Shown here one piece after another: positions 1 to 9,026 of a stretch of 64,000 nt of DNA; positions within the stretch are counted from its first letter, which is position 1; every line of letters begins with the position of its first letter. A model generated the notes under the pieces. It searched no databases. It was not told the origin of the DNA and saw nothing but the letters and a program-made list of their open reading frames with translations. Origin of the DNA: Ectobacillus funiculus (lineage in GTDB: Bacteria; Bacillota; Bacilli; Bacillales; Bacillaceae_G); NCBI RefSeq assembly GCF_004138295.1, contig NZ_SCFM01000030.1, forward strand, positions 1-64,000. Direction: 5' to 3'. Position numbers and translations under genes: made by a program.

Positions 1-57
1 TTTTGTGTTTTGTTCAGTTTTCAAAGAACTTGTCCGTCGCTCAAAGGCGACTTTCTT
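1..57 (-). other. rRNA operon 5' leader (partial, exits window)
   Basis: Read on the minus strand this is the transcribed leader that precedes 16S rRNA in Bacillus. It contains the conserved boxA-like stretch GTTCTTTGAAAACTGAAC at about positions 13-30. A small stem (GTCGCCTTTGAGCGAC) lies upstream of it. The 16S gene itself would begin left of position 1, so no rRNA is inside the window. The assignment rests on the conserved leader motif and the strong promoter next to it. Confidence 0.75.
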
Positions 58-86
58 ATATTAACATCACCGAATTTAGATGTCAA
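58..86 (-). promoter_or_regulatory. rrn promoter, sigma-A type
   Basis: On the minus strand a consensus -35 TTGACA (81-86) is followed by exactly 17 bases and a -10 TAATAT (58-63). It drives leftward transcription into the rRNA leader. The near-consensus elements and spacing fit a strong ribosomal promoter. I did not find an equally good second promoter within the next 100 bases. Confidence 0.8.
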
Positions 87-278
87 CATTTTTTAATGAT
101 GTCCGCTTTATATTTTTTCGTATCAGCGACGTTTATTAATATACCATTGGCTTTAATGAAATACAATACCTTTTTTATTATTTTTACATCATAAAGTGAA
201 CTTCTCTTCCTTTCCCCATATAAATTAAAATACAAACACTTTTGGCATACTACCTATTAGGATAGAGGGGGAAAAAAA

Positions 279-959
279 ATGGATTATGCTGATGCTCTTC
301 TAAAGCTTGGACTTTCGGCTTTTCTCGGCTTTATTATCGGATTGGAGCGGGAGTTAAGAAGAAAGCCCCTTGGCTTAAAAACGTGTCTTGTCATTTCAAT
401 CATTAGTTGTCTCCTTACAATCGTTTCCATTCAAGTAGCCTATCGGCTGCCCAGTCCCGACCACATTCGAATGGATCCGTTGCGCCTCGCAGCACAAATC
501 ATTTCCGGTATCGGCTTTTTAGGAGGCGGCGTAATTCTCCGAAGAGAGAATGACAGCATTGCCGGCCTTACAACAGCGGCAATGATTTGGGGCGCGGCCG
601 GTATTGGCATTACAGTTGGTGCAGGTTTTTATATCGAATCTATCGCTGGAATGCTGTTTCTTATTATAAGTGTGGAATTCATTCCTTTAATGATGAACAC
701 ATTCGGACCTCGACCGCTTCGTCAACGTGAAATTGGTCTAAAAGTAATAGTGAACGATTTGCAAAACGTCCCAACAGTTATGGAAGAAATTCAAGGTATG
801 GGTATTAAAGTAAACAATATGAAGCTAAAAGCACTGGACACAGGGGAGCATTTTCTACAATTAAAGCTGTCAGTTGACCAAAAACTCCGTACGCCAGACC
901 TTTATTTCGCTATCCAAAACATTACAAATGTGCGTGGCACGGAGGTTGAGAGCCTCTAA
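279..959 (+). CDS. MgtC/SapB family membrane protein
   Basis: A 226-residue protein starting at ATG after a clear AGAGGGGGA ribosome site. The N-terminal half has four or five hydrophobic segments with the family's conserved LGFIIGLERE motif near residues 16-25 and a GIGFLGGGVIL motif near 76-86. The C-terminal ~85 residues are a soluble ACT-like domain. MgtC-type proteins act in the membrane and are linked to Mg2+ limitation and ATP synthase control. Whether this one does so is inference. The gene stands alone, oriented away from the rRNA operon. Confidence 0.85.
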   Translation: MDYADALLKLGLSAFLGFIIGLERELRRKPLGLKTCLVISIISCLLTIVSIQVAYRLPSPDHIRMDPLRLAAQIISGIGFLGGGVILRRENDSIAGLTTAAMIWGAAGIGITVGAGFYIESIAGMLFLIISVEFIPLMMNTFGPRPLRQREIGLKVIVNDLQNVPTVMEEIQGMGIKVNNMKLKALDTGEHFLQLKLSVDQKLRTPDLYFAIQNITNVRGTEVESL

Positions 960-965
960 ACCTGC

Positions 966-1014
966 CTCTTCGAGTTGGCTTCCAGCTAGAAATTTATACT
1001 TTCTTACAGTGTAG
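966..1014 (+). repeat. Dispersed repeat, 3' fragment (copy 1)
   Basis: Only the last part of the ~135-bp family is present: TTCCAGCTAGAAATTTATAC followed by TTTCTTACAGTGTA. It lies between mgtC and yugO with no obvious terminator beside it. Confidence 0.7.
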
Positions 1015-1051
1015 CGTATCCGGCTTCTCAATTCTTAGGAGGGAACAACTT

Positions 1052-2044
1052 TTGAGTTCAAATGATTCAATTGTACAAACATCTCGATTGTCCATTCTTT
1101 GGCGCCTAGTTGTTATTATGGGTAGTCTGATTTTATCATTCGGTATTATCGCTCATTTCCTGGAGCCCCAAACCTTCCACACCTTCTTTGACGGAGTTTG
1201 GTGGGCTATTGTAACAACCTTTACCATAGGCTATGGAGACTTTGTTCCCCAAACATATGCAGGGCGCACAGTTGCTATCATTTTAATTTTGCTCGGAACA
1301 GCATTTGGTTCCTACTACATGGTATCATTTGCAACAGAAATGCTGAGCAGACAATATCTGAGACAAAAAGGGAAGTCTACTGTCTCATTTCAAAACCACA
1401 TTATCATCGTAGGCTGGAACGAACGTGTAAAGCAGCTTTTACAGCAATTCGAAACACTTTACCCTAAAACACATCTTGTACTCATTGATGAAACATTACC
1501 TATATTGCCCAAAAAATTTGCCCATTTATTTTTTGTGAAAGGATGTCCCTATCACGATGACACCTTAAAACGAGCAAATATCATAGGTGCCCGAACGATT
1601 GTAATTACTGCCGACCAGGAAAAGGATGAGAGCAGCGCTGATACTCTGTCCGTGTTAACGATCCTCGCAGCAAAAGGATTGAATCCGTCTCTGTATTGTA
1701 TCGTTGAAATATTGACAGCGCAGCAGGTAGATAATGCAAATCGCGCAGGAGCAAATGAAGTCTTGCAAACAAATAAGCTAATAGGTCATATTCTGACCTC
1801 TTCGCTCTTATTCCCAAGCGTCTCGCAAACATTCATTTCCTTCTGCAACCATTCGTCAGAAGCAGGCATTCGCCTCATTCCCCATAATAGCGAAGCAGAG
1901 GAGACGTTTCGATCCTGCAGCATACATTTCCTAGAAAAAGATACTCTGCTGCTCGGAGTGAAACGGGACGGCAAGGATTATATTAATCCTCTCCATCCCT
2001 TTCCACTTTACCCAGATGATCTGTTGATTGTACTTATGAGGTAA
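1052..2044 (+). CDS. yugO: Potassium channel protein with RCK domain (YugO)
   Basis: A 330-residue two-TM K+ channel. A first transmembrane helix lies near residues 15-35, and the pore loop carries the selectivity filter TIGYGD near residue 58. A second helix follows, then a cytoplasmic TrkA-N/RCK domain starting at NHIIIVGWNE (about 115). The start is TTG, chosen because a strong AGGAGGGA sits 7 bases upstream. In B. subtilis YugO passes the K+ signal in biofilms and its gene is next to yugN. Here the 3' ends of yugO and yugN overlap by 11 bases on opposite strands. Confidence 0.9.
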   Translation: MSSNDSIVQTSRLSILWRLVVIMGSLILSFGIIAHFLEPQTFHTFFDGVWWAIVTTFTIGYGDFVPQTYAGRTVAIILILLGTAFGSYYMVSFATEMLSRQYLRQKGKSTVSFQNHIIIVGWNERVKQLLQQFETLYPKTHLVLIDETLPILPKKFAHLFFVKGCPYHDDTLKRANIIGARTIVITADQEKDESSADTLSVLTILAAKGLNPSLYCIVEILTAQQVDNANRAGANEVLQTNKLIGHILTSSLLFPSVSQTFISFCNHSSEAGIRLIPHNSEAEETFRSCSIHFLEKDTLLLGVKRDGKDYINPLHPFPLYPDDLLIVLMR

Positions 2045-2444
2045 GAATCTTTTCCTCTGCCTCTCTCACAAGGGCCTCCCCAGTATCTACATATTTTTGA
2101 TCAACTGGACCGTCTGGATTTTTCGGTTCAGAAAACTGATCGAGTGATGTTAACGCTGAGGTAAAGGTGTTCACACGATCGTCAAGTTCTTCCTCGTACA
2201 CATGAGATAGCAAATAAGGAGTACCAATTCTGACAACCACCCCTCTGGCATCAAGCTCACCATTTACAGCCTCAAATGGAATACGTAAAAATTGATAGCC
2301 GTTGTTATCCGCAAGCTTATAATCAAAAGAACCTCTTTCGTACTCCCAGCCGCCGCCTATTACATAGCCGAGCGGCTTTAAAAGCTGCTCAAGCTTGTAT
2401 AACTGAAATACTTGTCCTTCCAGTTTAGATGAAATAGGGATCAT
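2034..2444 (-). CDS. yugN: YugN-like family protein
   Basis: A 136-residue soluble protein of the YugN family, function unknown. I chose the ATG giving MIPISSKLEG because it matches where the family normally starts and has AAGGA eight bases upstream. An in-frame ATG 45 bases earlier lacks a ribosome site. It converges on yugO and the two stop regions overlap. The yugO-yugN-pgi order is the same as in B. subtilis. Confidence 0.8.
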   Translation of the reverse strand: MIPISSKLEGQVFQLYKLEQLLKPLGYVIGGGWEYERGSFDYKLADNNGYQFLRIPFEAVNGELDARGVVVRIGTPYLLSHVYEEELDDRVNTFTSALTSLDQFSEPKNPDGPVDQKYVDTGEALVREAEEKILTS

Positions 2445-2636
2445 ATCCTTCTTCCTTTCCATAACATATTCTGCATATAGCTTGCCCAAACACGCTCTCT
2501 TCCATTTACAACCAATGAATTAAGAAAAGCGGACAAGGCCCGCCTTTTATGGCAGCGTAGGTTCAGCCCGAAGTCTGCCATTTTGAGCCTTGGGAGCTAG
2601 ACATCACTCCGAAAAGTTATACTTTCTGATCTTGCA

Positions 2637-2768
2637 AAAGAAAACTCGCTGATTGGCGAGCCGCTATGCGAAGACAGAAGCGTAGTTGCACTTATACTGC
2701 ATCCCTAAAATTTCTAAATACGCCAAATCCACTTCCAGCTGGAAATTTATACGTTCCTACAGTGTAAA
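2637..2768 (+). repeat. Dispersed ~135-bp repeat (copy 2)
   Basis: A full-length copy with all landmarks: AAAGAAAACTCGCTGATTGG, GCGAAGACAGAAGCGTAGTTG, CTGGAAATTTATAC and CTACAGTGTAAA. It ends exactly at the A-run that is the T-tract of the pgi terminator on the minus strand. The 190 bases between yugN and this copy contain nothing I recognise. Confidence 0.85.
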
Positions 2769-2772
2769 AAAT

Positions 2773-2807
2773 AAAAAGGACCTTAGCAAAAGCTAAAGTC
2801 CTTTTTT
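2773..2807 (-). terminator. pgi terminator
   Basis: A stem GGACTTTAGC/GCTAAGGTCC with a TTTT loop on the minus strand, followed by a T-run at 2773-2777. It sits directly after the pgi stop codon. Confidence 0.85.
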
Positions 2808-2810
2808 GTC

Positions 2811-4160
2811 TTATTTCAAACGTTGTTCTAATTGCGCTTTTAATTCTTCAAATCCAGGTTTGCCAAGAAGCGCAAACATATTCTTCTTATACGCTTCTAC
2901 TCCTGGTTGATCAAATGGATTTACTCCTAGAAGATAACCGCTCATTGCGCAAGCTTTTTCAAAGAAGTAAACAAGGTAACCAAATGTATACTCGTCCAAT
3001 GTAGGAATGTTTACAATTAGGTTTGGCACGCCGCCATCTGTATGAGCAAGCAAAGTGCCTTCAAATGCCTTTTTATTGACGAAGTCTACTGTTCTTCCTG
3101 CTAAATAGTTTAGGCCGTCTAGATCAGTTTCTTCCGCTTCAATTTCCAACTCATAGCGAGGCTTCTCAACATTTAATACCGTTTCAAATAGATCACGGCG
3201 TCCCTCTTGAACATATTGTCCTAAAGAGTGCAAATCTGTTGAGAAGTTTGCAGATGATGGATAGATTCCTTTTTGGTCTTTTCCTTCACTCTCACCAAAC
3301 AGCTGCTTCCACCATTCTGCGAAGTATTGTAATGCTGGCTCATAGTTAATGAGCATTTCAATCGTTTTTCCCTTATTATATAACGCATTGCGCACAACCG
3401 CATATTGATAAGCTGGGTTTGCCTCCAATTCGGATGTCCCGAAATCTTCATAGCCTTGTGCTGCGCCCTTCATCATCTCTTCAATATTTAAACCGCTTAC
3501 CGCAATTGGAAGCAATCCAACAGCTGTTAATACAGAGTAGCGTCCGCCTACGTCATCAGGGATTACGAATGTTTCATAGCCCTCTTCGTCCGCGAAAGTT
3601 TTTAACGCACCGCGTGCTTTATCTGTTGTTGCAAAAATACGTGTGCGCGCTTCTTCTTTTCCATATTTTTCTTCCAACAATTTACGGAAGATACGGAAAG
3701 CAAGAGCAGGCTCTGTTGTTGTACCAGATTTGGAAATTACGTTAATGGAGAAGTCTTTTCCCTCTAGTACATCCATTAAATCCTTCATGTATGTAGAGCT
3801 GATATTTTGACCCACAAATATAACCTGTGGTGTACGACGCTGTTCCTTCGTTAACGTACCGTAGAAGGAATGGCTCAATGCTTCAATTGCAGCACGCGCT
3901 CCTAGGTACGAACCACCAATACCAATGACAAGCAAAATATCAGAGTCAGATTTAATTTTCTCAGCTGATTTTTGAATACGTGCAAATTCTTCCTTGTCAT
4001 ACGCAACAGGAAGCTCGATCCAACCTAAAAAGTCATTTCCAGTTCCTGTTTTTTCATGAAGCGCATGGTGTGATACCTTTACTGCGTCGCGTAAGTATGT
4101 AATTTCATGCTCACCGAAGAACGATAATGCTTTGGAATAATCAAATTTCACGTGTGTCAT
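2811..4160 (-). CDS. pgi: Glucose-6-phosphate isomerase
   Basis: A 449-residue, full-length bacterial Pgi that interconverts glucose-6-phosphate and fructose-6-phosphate in the cytosol. Family signatures are visible: [11 protein letters not shown] near residue 80, [14 protein letters not shown] near 143-156, [14 protein letters not shown] near 202-215, and a C-terminal [14 protein letters not shown]. The ATG start has GGAGGGAG upstream. It is a single-gene unit with its own terminator. Confidence 0.97.
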   Translation of the reverse strand: MTHVKFDYSKALSFFGEHEITYLRDAVKVSHHALHEKTGTGNDFLGWIELPVAYDKEEFARIQKSAEKIKSDSDILLVIGIGGSYLGARAAIEALSHSFYGTLTKEQRRTPQVIFVGQNISSTYMKDLMDVLEGKDFSINVISKSGTTTEPALAFRIFRKLLEEKYGKEEARTRIFATTDKARGALKTFADEEGYETFVIPDDVGGRYSVLTAVGLLPIAVSGLNIEEMMKGAAQGYEDFGTSELEANPAYQYAVVRNALYNKGKTIEMLINYEPALQYFAEWWKQLFGESEGKDQKGIYPSSANFSTDLHSLGQYVQEGRRDLFETVLNVEKPRYELEIEAEETDLDGLNYLAGRTVDFVNKKAFEGTLLAHTDGGVPNLIVNIPTLDEYTFGYLVYFFEKACAMSGYLLGVNPFDQPGVEAYKKNMFALLGKPGFEELKAQLEQRLK

Positions 4161-4268
4161 ATTTCTCCCTCCAAATGTAAAAATTACGTGCCTCTTTCAC
4201 TTTAACTAAACAGCGCTTGTAAATCAAGCAGACCTTTAGGTGTAAGCGTATCCAAAATAAAAGTATCC

Positions 4269-4380
4269 AGAAAATTCGCCAATTGGCGAGGATAGAGGTC
4301 CCAGTTACACTTTTTCCGAAAATCTCCTTCCGCATCGAATTAGCTTTCAGCTGAAAATTTATATTTTTTCACAGTGCAAA
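4269..4380 (+). repeat. Dispersed repeat, diverged (copy 3)
   Basis: A diverged copy that keeps the first hairpin (TCGCCAATTGGCGAG) and the end (CAGCTGAAAATTTATA, CACAGTGCAAA). The middle is poorly conserved. It abuts the T-tract of the terminator of the neighbouring iron alcohol dehydrogenase. Confidence 0.65.
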
Positions 4381-4405
4381 AAAGGCAGTCTTAGCTGCCT
4401 TTTTG
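4377..4405 (-). terminator. Terminator of iron alcohol dehydrogenase gene
   Basis: On the minus strand AGGCAGCTAAGACTGCCT forms the stem-loop and is followed by TTTTTT. It overlaps the region just past the stop codon. Confidence 0.8.
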
Positions 4406-4408
4406 CAT

Positions 4409-5572
4409 TTATAGAGATGCGCGATAAATTTCCATGACATCTTCCTTCGTTAACTTCTTAAAGTTGCCGAACGATCCATTTATGACTGTTTTGTCCGCCA
4501 TAAGCTCAATATGTTCATCGCCAATTTTGTAATCCGCAAGACGCGCAGGAGCACCAATTGATGTCCAGAAGCTGCGTAGCGCTTCAATACCTTCAAGCGC
4601 AACTTCACGATCAGATTTTCCTTCTATTTGTATATCAAATACACCTACAGCAAATTGCTTAAAGCGTAATACATTTTCATCAAGCACATGCTTCATCCAA
4701 TTCGGGAATAATATTGCAAGACCTCCGCCATGCGGAATATCGTATACGGCCGAAACAGCATGTTCAATATTATGAGTCGCCCAATCACCACGTACCCCCA
4801 TTTGCAGTATTCCATTTAACGCCATTGTTCCGCAGTACAGAATTGTTTCACGAAGCTCATAATTTTCCAAATCGTTTACCAATTTGGGAGCTGTTTTAAT
4901 TACCGTTTTTAGCAAGGATTCACAGTAACGATCCTGAAGGAGGGTATTGGTTCCCTGATGGAAATATTGTTCGATAACATGCGACATAATATCGACCATA
5001 CCATAAACCGTTTGATCCTGCGGCACAGTGAATGTATATACAGGATCCAAAATAGAAAACCGCGGAAAGGTAAATGGACTGCTCCATCCATACTTTTCAT
5101 TCGTCTCCCAGTTGGTAATAACAGAGCCTGAATTCATTTCAGATCCTGTCGCTGCAAGTGTCAACACCGTACCAAAGGGGAGTGCTCCATTTGCTGCCAC
5201 CTTGCGCGTAATAATATCCCATACATTCCCCTCATATTTCGCTCCTACTGCAATAGCCTTCGTGCAATCAATCACACTTCCGCCGCCAACAGCTAAGAGC
5301 ACGTCAACATTATGCTCTTTACAGATATCTACACCTTTTTGAACAGTCGTTAAGCGAGGATTTGGCTCTACCCCACTCAATTCATGTACCTCTGTCCCAA
5401 GCTCGTTTAATATATCCATCACCTGATCATATAGACCGCTTCTCTTAATGCTTCCGCCGCCATATACAACCAATACCCTTTGACCATAGTTTGGTACCTC
5501 TACCTTCAGTTGTTCTAGCTGCCCCTTGCCGAAAATAAGCTTTGTTGGGTTATAAAACGTAAAATTCTGCAT
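4409..5572 (-). CDS. Iron-containing NAD(P)H-dependent alcohol dehydrogenase (YugK/YugJ type)
   Basis: A 387-residue group III (iron-type) alcohol dehydrogenase of the butanol dehydrogenase (BdhA/YqhD) class. It has the nucleotide-binding [11 protein letters not shown] near residues 35-45 and [13 protein letters not shown] near 96-108. The metal-site histidines lie in [11 protein letters not shown] (about 195-205) and [14 protein letters not shown] (about 276-289). Length matches B. subtilis YugJ/YugK (about 390). The gene sits beside pgi as in B. subtilis. The substrate cannot be fixed from sequence; butanal-type aldehydes are likely. The 375 bases upstream contain a repeat copy and the yuzA promoter region. 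Confidence 0.88.
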   Translation of the reverse strand: MQNFTFYNPTKLIFGKGQLEQLKVEVPNYGQRVLVVYGGGSIKRSGLYDQVMDILNELGTEVHELSGVEPNPRLTTVQKGVDICKEHNVDVLLAVGGGSVIDCTKAIAVGAKYEGNVWDIITRKVAANGALPFGTVLTLAATGSEMNSGSVITNWETNEKYGWSSPFTFPRFSILDPVYTFTVPQDQTVYGMVDIMSHVIEQYFHQGTNTLLQDRYCESLLKTVIKTAPKLVNDLENYELRETILYCGTMALNGILQMGVRGDWATHNIEHAVSAVYDIPHGGGLAILFPNWMKHVLDENVLRFKQFAVGVFDIQIEGKSDREVALEGIEALRSFWTSIGAPARLADYKIGDEHIELMADKTVINGSFGNFKKLTKEDVMEIYRASL

Positions 5573-5730
5573 GTGTATTCCTCCTTTTTAGTAAGATGAC
5601 TTTCTCTTAAAGGGAATATCCGATTAATACTTATATGAAATAAGAATGGATAACTGAAAAGTCCCTGTTTATCGGTTCACCAAATAGATTCACCGTTTCT
5701 CCACGAGACAACACCCTAAAGCATTAAAGC

Positions 5731-5853
5731 AAAGAAAACTCGCCGACTGGCGAGCCCTGCTCCTGGGCGAAGACAGAGGCGTAGTTGCACTTATAAATTT
5801 CCTGTTACGTTGAATTCGCTACAGGCTAGAGATTTAGCCTTGCTTAAAGTGTA
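5731..5853 (+). repeat. Dispersed repeat with internal deletion (copy 4)
   Basis: The 5' half is intact (AAAGAAAACTCGCCGACTGG, then GCGAAGACAGAGGCGTAGTT). The segment from CTGTATTCC to TTTCC is shortened. It lies in a divergent intergenic region between the iron alcohol dehydrogenase gene and yuzA, with no terminator next to it. Confidence 0.8.
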
Positions 5854-5948
5854 CCAAAAAATATCTGTTTCCTAAAAAAATATGCATAAGGAGATTGTAC
5901 GAAATACATTCTATATAAGGAAGCAATAAAACAAGGAGGAATTCTTAT

Positions 5949-6182
5949 ATGAGCACTTTACAACGTATTGCTTTAGTGTTAACGATAATCGGTGCATTAA
6001 ACTGGGGACTCATCGGCTTCTTCCAATTTGATTTAGTAGCCGCTATTTTCGGCGGACAAGATGCAGCACTATCACGCATTGTATATGGTCTTGTAGGACT
6101 TTCTGGCCTCATCAACCTTGGCTTACTATTTAAACCTTCTGAAGAGCTCGGCACACGCCGAGAAGCCCGGGAAGTACGTTAA
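5949..6182 (+). CDS. yuzA: DUF378 small membrane protein (YuzA)
   Basis: A 77-residue protein with two transmembrane segments (about residues 5-27 and 40-60). It carries the DUF378 signature GALNWGLIGFFQFDLV and a short charged C-terminus. The start follows AAGGAGGAATTCTTAT. Function is unknown. In B. subtilis yuzA lies in the same neighbourhood near yugI. It shares a long bidirectional terminator with yugI. Confidence 0.85.
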   Translation: MSTLQRIALVLTIIGALNWGLIGFFQFDLVAAIFGGQDAALSRIVYGLVGLSGLINLGLLFKPSEELGTRREAREVR

Positions 6183-6185
6183 GTT

Positions 6186-6236
6186 AACCAGAAAATAAAA
6201 AAGAAGGCTATTTGCCTTCTTTTTTATTTTCTGGTT
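6186..6236. terminator. Bidirectional terminator yuzA/yugI
   Basis: A perfect 23-base inverted repeat (6186-6208 and 6214-6236) around a 5-base loop, with GAAGGC/GCCTTC at the core and A-rich and T-rich flanks. It can end yuzA and yugI transcripts coming from either side. Confidence 0.88.
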
Positions 6237-6293
6237 CCCTCATCCTTTTCGAGAAGCATTGTCCCCGATCGCATAACAGACGGCGAAGGCTTT

Positions 6294-6662
6294 TCACTTT
6301 ACCGCATTATGTTCTTGTGACTGCTCAATCCATTCTGTCAGCTTGTCACGCAGCGTATTAAAACCTGCGGCATCCGGCTTTGGAACGCACAGCACTGTCT
6401 GTCTCTTTGATAAAGATGGCTCTTGAATCGCCTTGAGTGATAAGCTAATTTTCCCGCTTTCTTCATCTACAGACAGCACCTTAACTTGTACCTCATCTCC
6501 GACTTTTAAAAAATCACGAATGTCTTTTACGTATCCATTTGTAATTTCCGAGATGTGGACCAAGCCTTGTGTAGATTCATCCAAAGCAACAAACGCACCG
6601 TATCCTTGAATGCCTGTAACCTTTCCTTTCACAACTGTCCCACGATGATATTTGTCCAGCAT
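6294..6662 (-). CDS. yugI: General stress protein 13, S1 RNA-binding domain (YugI)
   Basis: A 122-residue protein. Residues 1-75 form an S1 domain with KGKVTGIQGYGAFVAL, GLVHISEI and VGDEVQVKVLSVD. A short variable C-terminus follows. It is the YugI/GSP13 type, which associates with ribosomes and RNA. The ATG follows TAGGAGTG. It is monocistronic and ends at the shared yuzA/yugI terminator. Confidence 0.87.
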   Translation of the reverse strand: MLDKYHRGTVVKGKVTGIQGYGAFVALDESTQGLVHISEITNGYVKDIRDFLKVGDEVQVKVLSVDEESGKISLSLKAIQEPSLSKRQTVLCVPKPDAAGFNTLRDKLTEWIEQSQEHNAVK

Positions 6663-6803
6663 AGAAACACTCCTATAAATTTACCTTTTCTTCATATTAG
6701 TAAATTATACCACGTGCTCCTATTTCATTCAAAATTACGAAAAATTTTTCTATCATCACGTATAAATTGTAAAAATACGGATACAATACTAACACATGGC
6801 TTT

Positions 6804-8006
6804 CTAGTATTCCCCCCCTTTTTGGGACAAAACATTCATCGTTTTGTCTCTTTTTTTGTCTACAAAACGTTTGATGCGCTTAACTGCCTCCATCAATTGC
6901 TCCATAGAGGTCGCATACGAACAGCGAATATAACCGTTGCCGCTTTCCCCAAATACAGATCCCGGCACAACTGCAACCTTCTCCTCAAGCAATAGCTCCT
7001 CAGCAAATTGCTCCGATGTCATGCCTGTGGAACGAATAGACGGAAACGCATAAAATGCGCCTCCTGGCATATGACATGTTAAACCCATTTCATTAAATGA
7101 TTTCACGATAAAATTTCTTCTCTGCTTGTAGCTTTTCCGCATCGCAATTACATCCCGGTCGCCTGCCCGCAGCGCCTCAATCGCCGCAAACTGCGCCATC
7201 GTCGGTGCACACATAAGCATATATTGATGAATTTTCAGCATATGCTCAAGGAAAAAGACCGGAGCTGCCACCATTCCAAGGCGCCAGCCTGTCATTGCAA
7301 AGCCTTTAGAAAAACCGGAAATTAAAATGGTATGGTCGCGCATGCCCTCAATGCTGGCAAAGCTTGTATATGATTCGTCATACATCAGCTCTGCATAAAT
7401 TTCATCAGACAATACAATCAGATTATAACGTTCTACAACATCAGCAATCGCTTCTAGCTCATCCTTATTTAATGAAGTACCTGTTGGATTGCTTGGTGAA
7501 CAAAGAAGCATCGCTTTCGTATGCTCTGTAATAGCTGCCTCTAGCTCCTCCGGCTGCAGCTTAAATCCGTTTTCAGGACTCGTAGAAACAGAGATTGGAA
7601 TTCCTCCTGCAAGCGTAACAAGCGGTGCATATGCAACAAAGCATGGCTCAATAACAAGCACCTCATCACCAGGATTGATAATGGTTCGTAATGCGATATC
7701 AATTGCTTCGCTTGCCCCTACTGTAATGAGGATTTCTGACGCATCATACGAAACATCGAATTTTCGTTTAAAATAACTAGATGCCTCCTGACGCAGCTCC
7801 AACAGTCCAGCATTTGCTGTATAAGCTGTATAGCCCTCCTCTAGAGAACGAATAGCTGCTTCGCGCACATTCCATGGTGTTACAAAATCTGGTTCCCCAA
7901 CACCAAGTGAAATTACGCCTTCCATTCCTGACGCAAGATCAAAAAATTTGCGGATGCCAGATGGCTTCAGCGATGTTGCTGTTTCAGACAAAGTGAACGT
8001 CTTCAT
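6804..8006 (-). CDS. yugH: PLP-dependent aminotransferase (YugH/PatA-like)
   Basis: A 400-residue fold-type I class I/II aminotransferase. Landmarks are the N-terminal GVISLGVGEPDF, CSPSNPTGT near 170, LSDEIYAELMY near 200 and the PLP-lysine motif SGFSKGFAMTGWRLG near 232-246. Its ATG overlaps the last bases of yugG, so the two are translationally coupled. The C-terminus is a little longer and more basic (KKRDKTMNVL) than usual. The amino-acid substrate cannot be read from sequence. Confidence 0.88.
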   Translation of the reverse strand: MKTFTLSETATSLKPSGIRKFFDLASGMEGVISLGVGEPDFVTPWNVREAAIRSLEEGYTAYTANAGLLELRQEASSYFKRKFDVSYDASEILITVGASEAIDIALRTIINPGDEVLVIEPCFVAYAPLVTLAGGIPISVSTSPENGFKLQPEELEAAITEHTKAMLLCSPSNPTGTSLNKDELEAIADVVERYNLIVLSDEIYAELMYDESYTSFASIEGMRDHTILISGFSKGFAMTGWRLGMVAAPVFFLEHMLKIHQYMLMCAPTMAQFAAIEALRAGDRDVIAMRKSYKQRRNFIVKSFNEMGLTCHMPGGAFYAFPSIRSTGMTSEQFAEELLLEEKVAVVPGSVFGESGNGYIRCSYATSMEQLMEAVKRIKRFVDKKRDKTMNVLSQKGGEY

Positions 8007-8521
8007 GGCGTCACCATCATCCGCTTATCATTATTGTCCCCTTGCTCATACACAATCCCATCATGCTTATACTTCTTCAAAATGAAATGCGTTGTTGTAG
8101 ATAAAACAGAATCCAGCGTAGAAAGCTTTTGTGCCACAAAGCTAGCTACCTCTGACATTGTTTTCCCTTCTAAGACAATAGACAAATCATATGCGCCGGA
8201 CATTAAATAAACAGATTTCACTTCTGGATATCGGTAAATTTTCTCTGCGATTTCATCAAAGCCAACATCACGCTTTGGCGTAACCTTCACATCAATCATC
8301 GCCGTCAAGCCTTCCTTCTCTGTCACCTTCGTCCAGTCAACAAGCGTCACATAATTGACGATTACTTTACTTTCTTCGAATTTCTTCATCATCGTCTGTA
8401 CTTCTTCGACATCAATATCAAGCATTTTTGCCAATGTATCGACTGGCAGACGGCTGTTCTTTTCTAGACATTCTAACAATTCCAGTTCTTTTTCAGTCAT
8501 CGTCTTGAACTCCTTATCCAT
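8003..8521 (-). CDS. yugG: Lrp/AsnC family transcriptional regulator (YugG)
   Basis: A 172-residue regulator. An N-terminal winged helix (about residues 8-62) starts with MTEKELELLECLEKNSRLPV. A C-terminal RAM/Lrp-AsnC ligand-binding domain (about 70-150) includes YRYPEVKSVYLMSGAYDLSI. The gene is directly upstream of yugH and overlaps it by four bases, which suggests the regulator controls its own aminotransferase operon, probably in response to an amino acid. The effector is unknown. Confidence 0.87.
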   Translation of the reverse strand: MDKEFKTMTEKELELLECLEKNSRLPVDTLAKMLDIDVEEVQTMMKKFEESKVIVNYVTLVDWTKVTEKEGLTAMIDVKVTPKRDVGFDEIAEKIYRYPEVKSVYLMSGAYDLSIVLEGKTMSEVASFVAQKLSTLDSVLSTTTHFILKKYKHDGIVYEQGDNNDKRMMVTP

Positions 8522-8734
8522 GTATTTTCACTAAAAGTATACAGGTTATCTAAACCTTTGAAAAATTCTCTTTTTTTTAGTGAGAGGAAGATACGTTTGC
8601 AGCCGCAAGCATCTCTCTATATTATGCCACAATTATCGACTTCGAGGAGACGAAAATATAAAAGACTGTACGAGTTCCCCTAACAGTTCTATCTTTTCCC
8701 GAGCATAGAACATAACGGAATGGGGATGATAGAT

Positions 8735-8868
8735 AAAGAAAACTCGTCGATTGGCAAGCCCTGCCTTTGAGCGAAGACAGAGGCGTAGTTGCACTTATAC
8801 TGTATTCCTAAAATTTCCCGCTACGTCGAATTCACTTCTAGCTGGAAATTTATCCTTTCCTACAGTGT
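8735..8868 (+). repeat. Dispersed ~135-bp repeat, tandem unit a (copy 5a)
   Basis: A full-length copy near the family consensus. Its last TAAA is shared with the first bases of the next unit, giving a head-to-tail tandem. It lies between the divergent genes yugG and yugF. The 213 bases before it hold the yugG upstream region and nothing else I recognise. Confidence 0.9.
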
Positions 8869-9006
8869 AAAGAAAACTCGTCGATTGGCAAGCCCTGCCT
8901 TTGGACGAAGACAGAGACGTAGTTGCACTTGTGCTGTATTCCTAAAACTTCCGACTACGTCAAACTAGCTTCCAGCTAGAAATTGATATTTTCTTACAGT
9001 GTAAAA
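8869..9006 (+). repeat. Dispersed ~135-bp repeat, tandem unit b (copy 5b)
   Basis: The second unit of the tandem is complete and slightly more diverged than the first. It ends only 20 bases before the yugF start codon, so it lies in the yugF 5' region and is one of the few copies not beside a terminator. Confidence 0.9.
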
Positions 9007-9026
9007 AACTAATGGGGTGATAAAAG

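Noticed and set aside
1198-1832. Open frames inside yugO on both strands
   Set aside because: They overlap a well-conserved channel gene in other frames, have no ribosome sites and no recognisable motifs.
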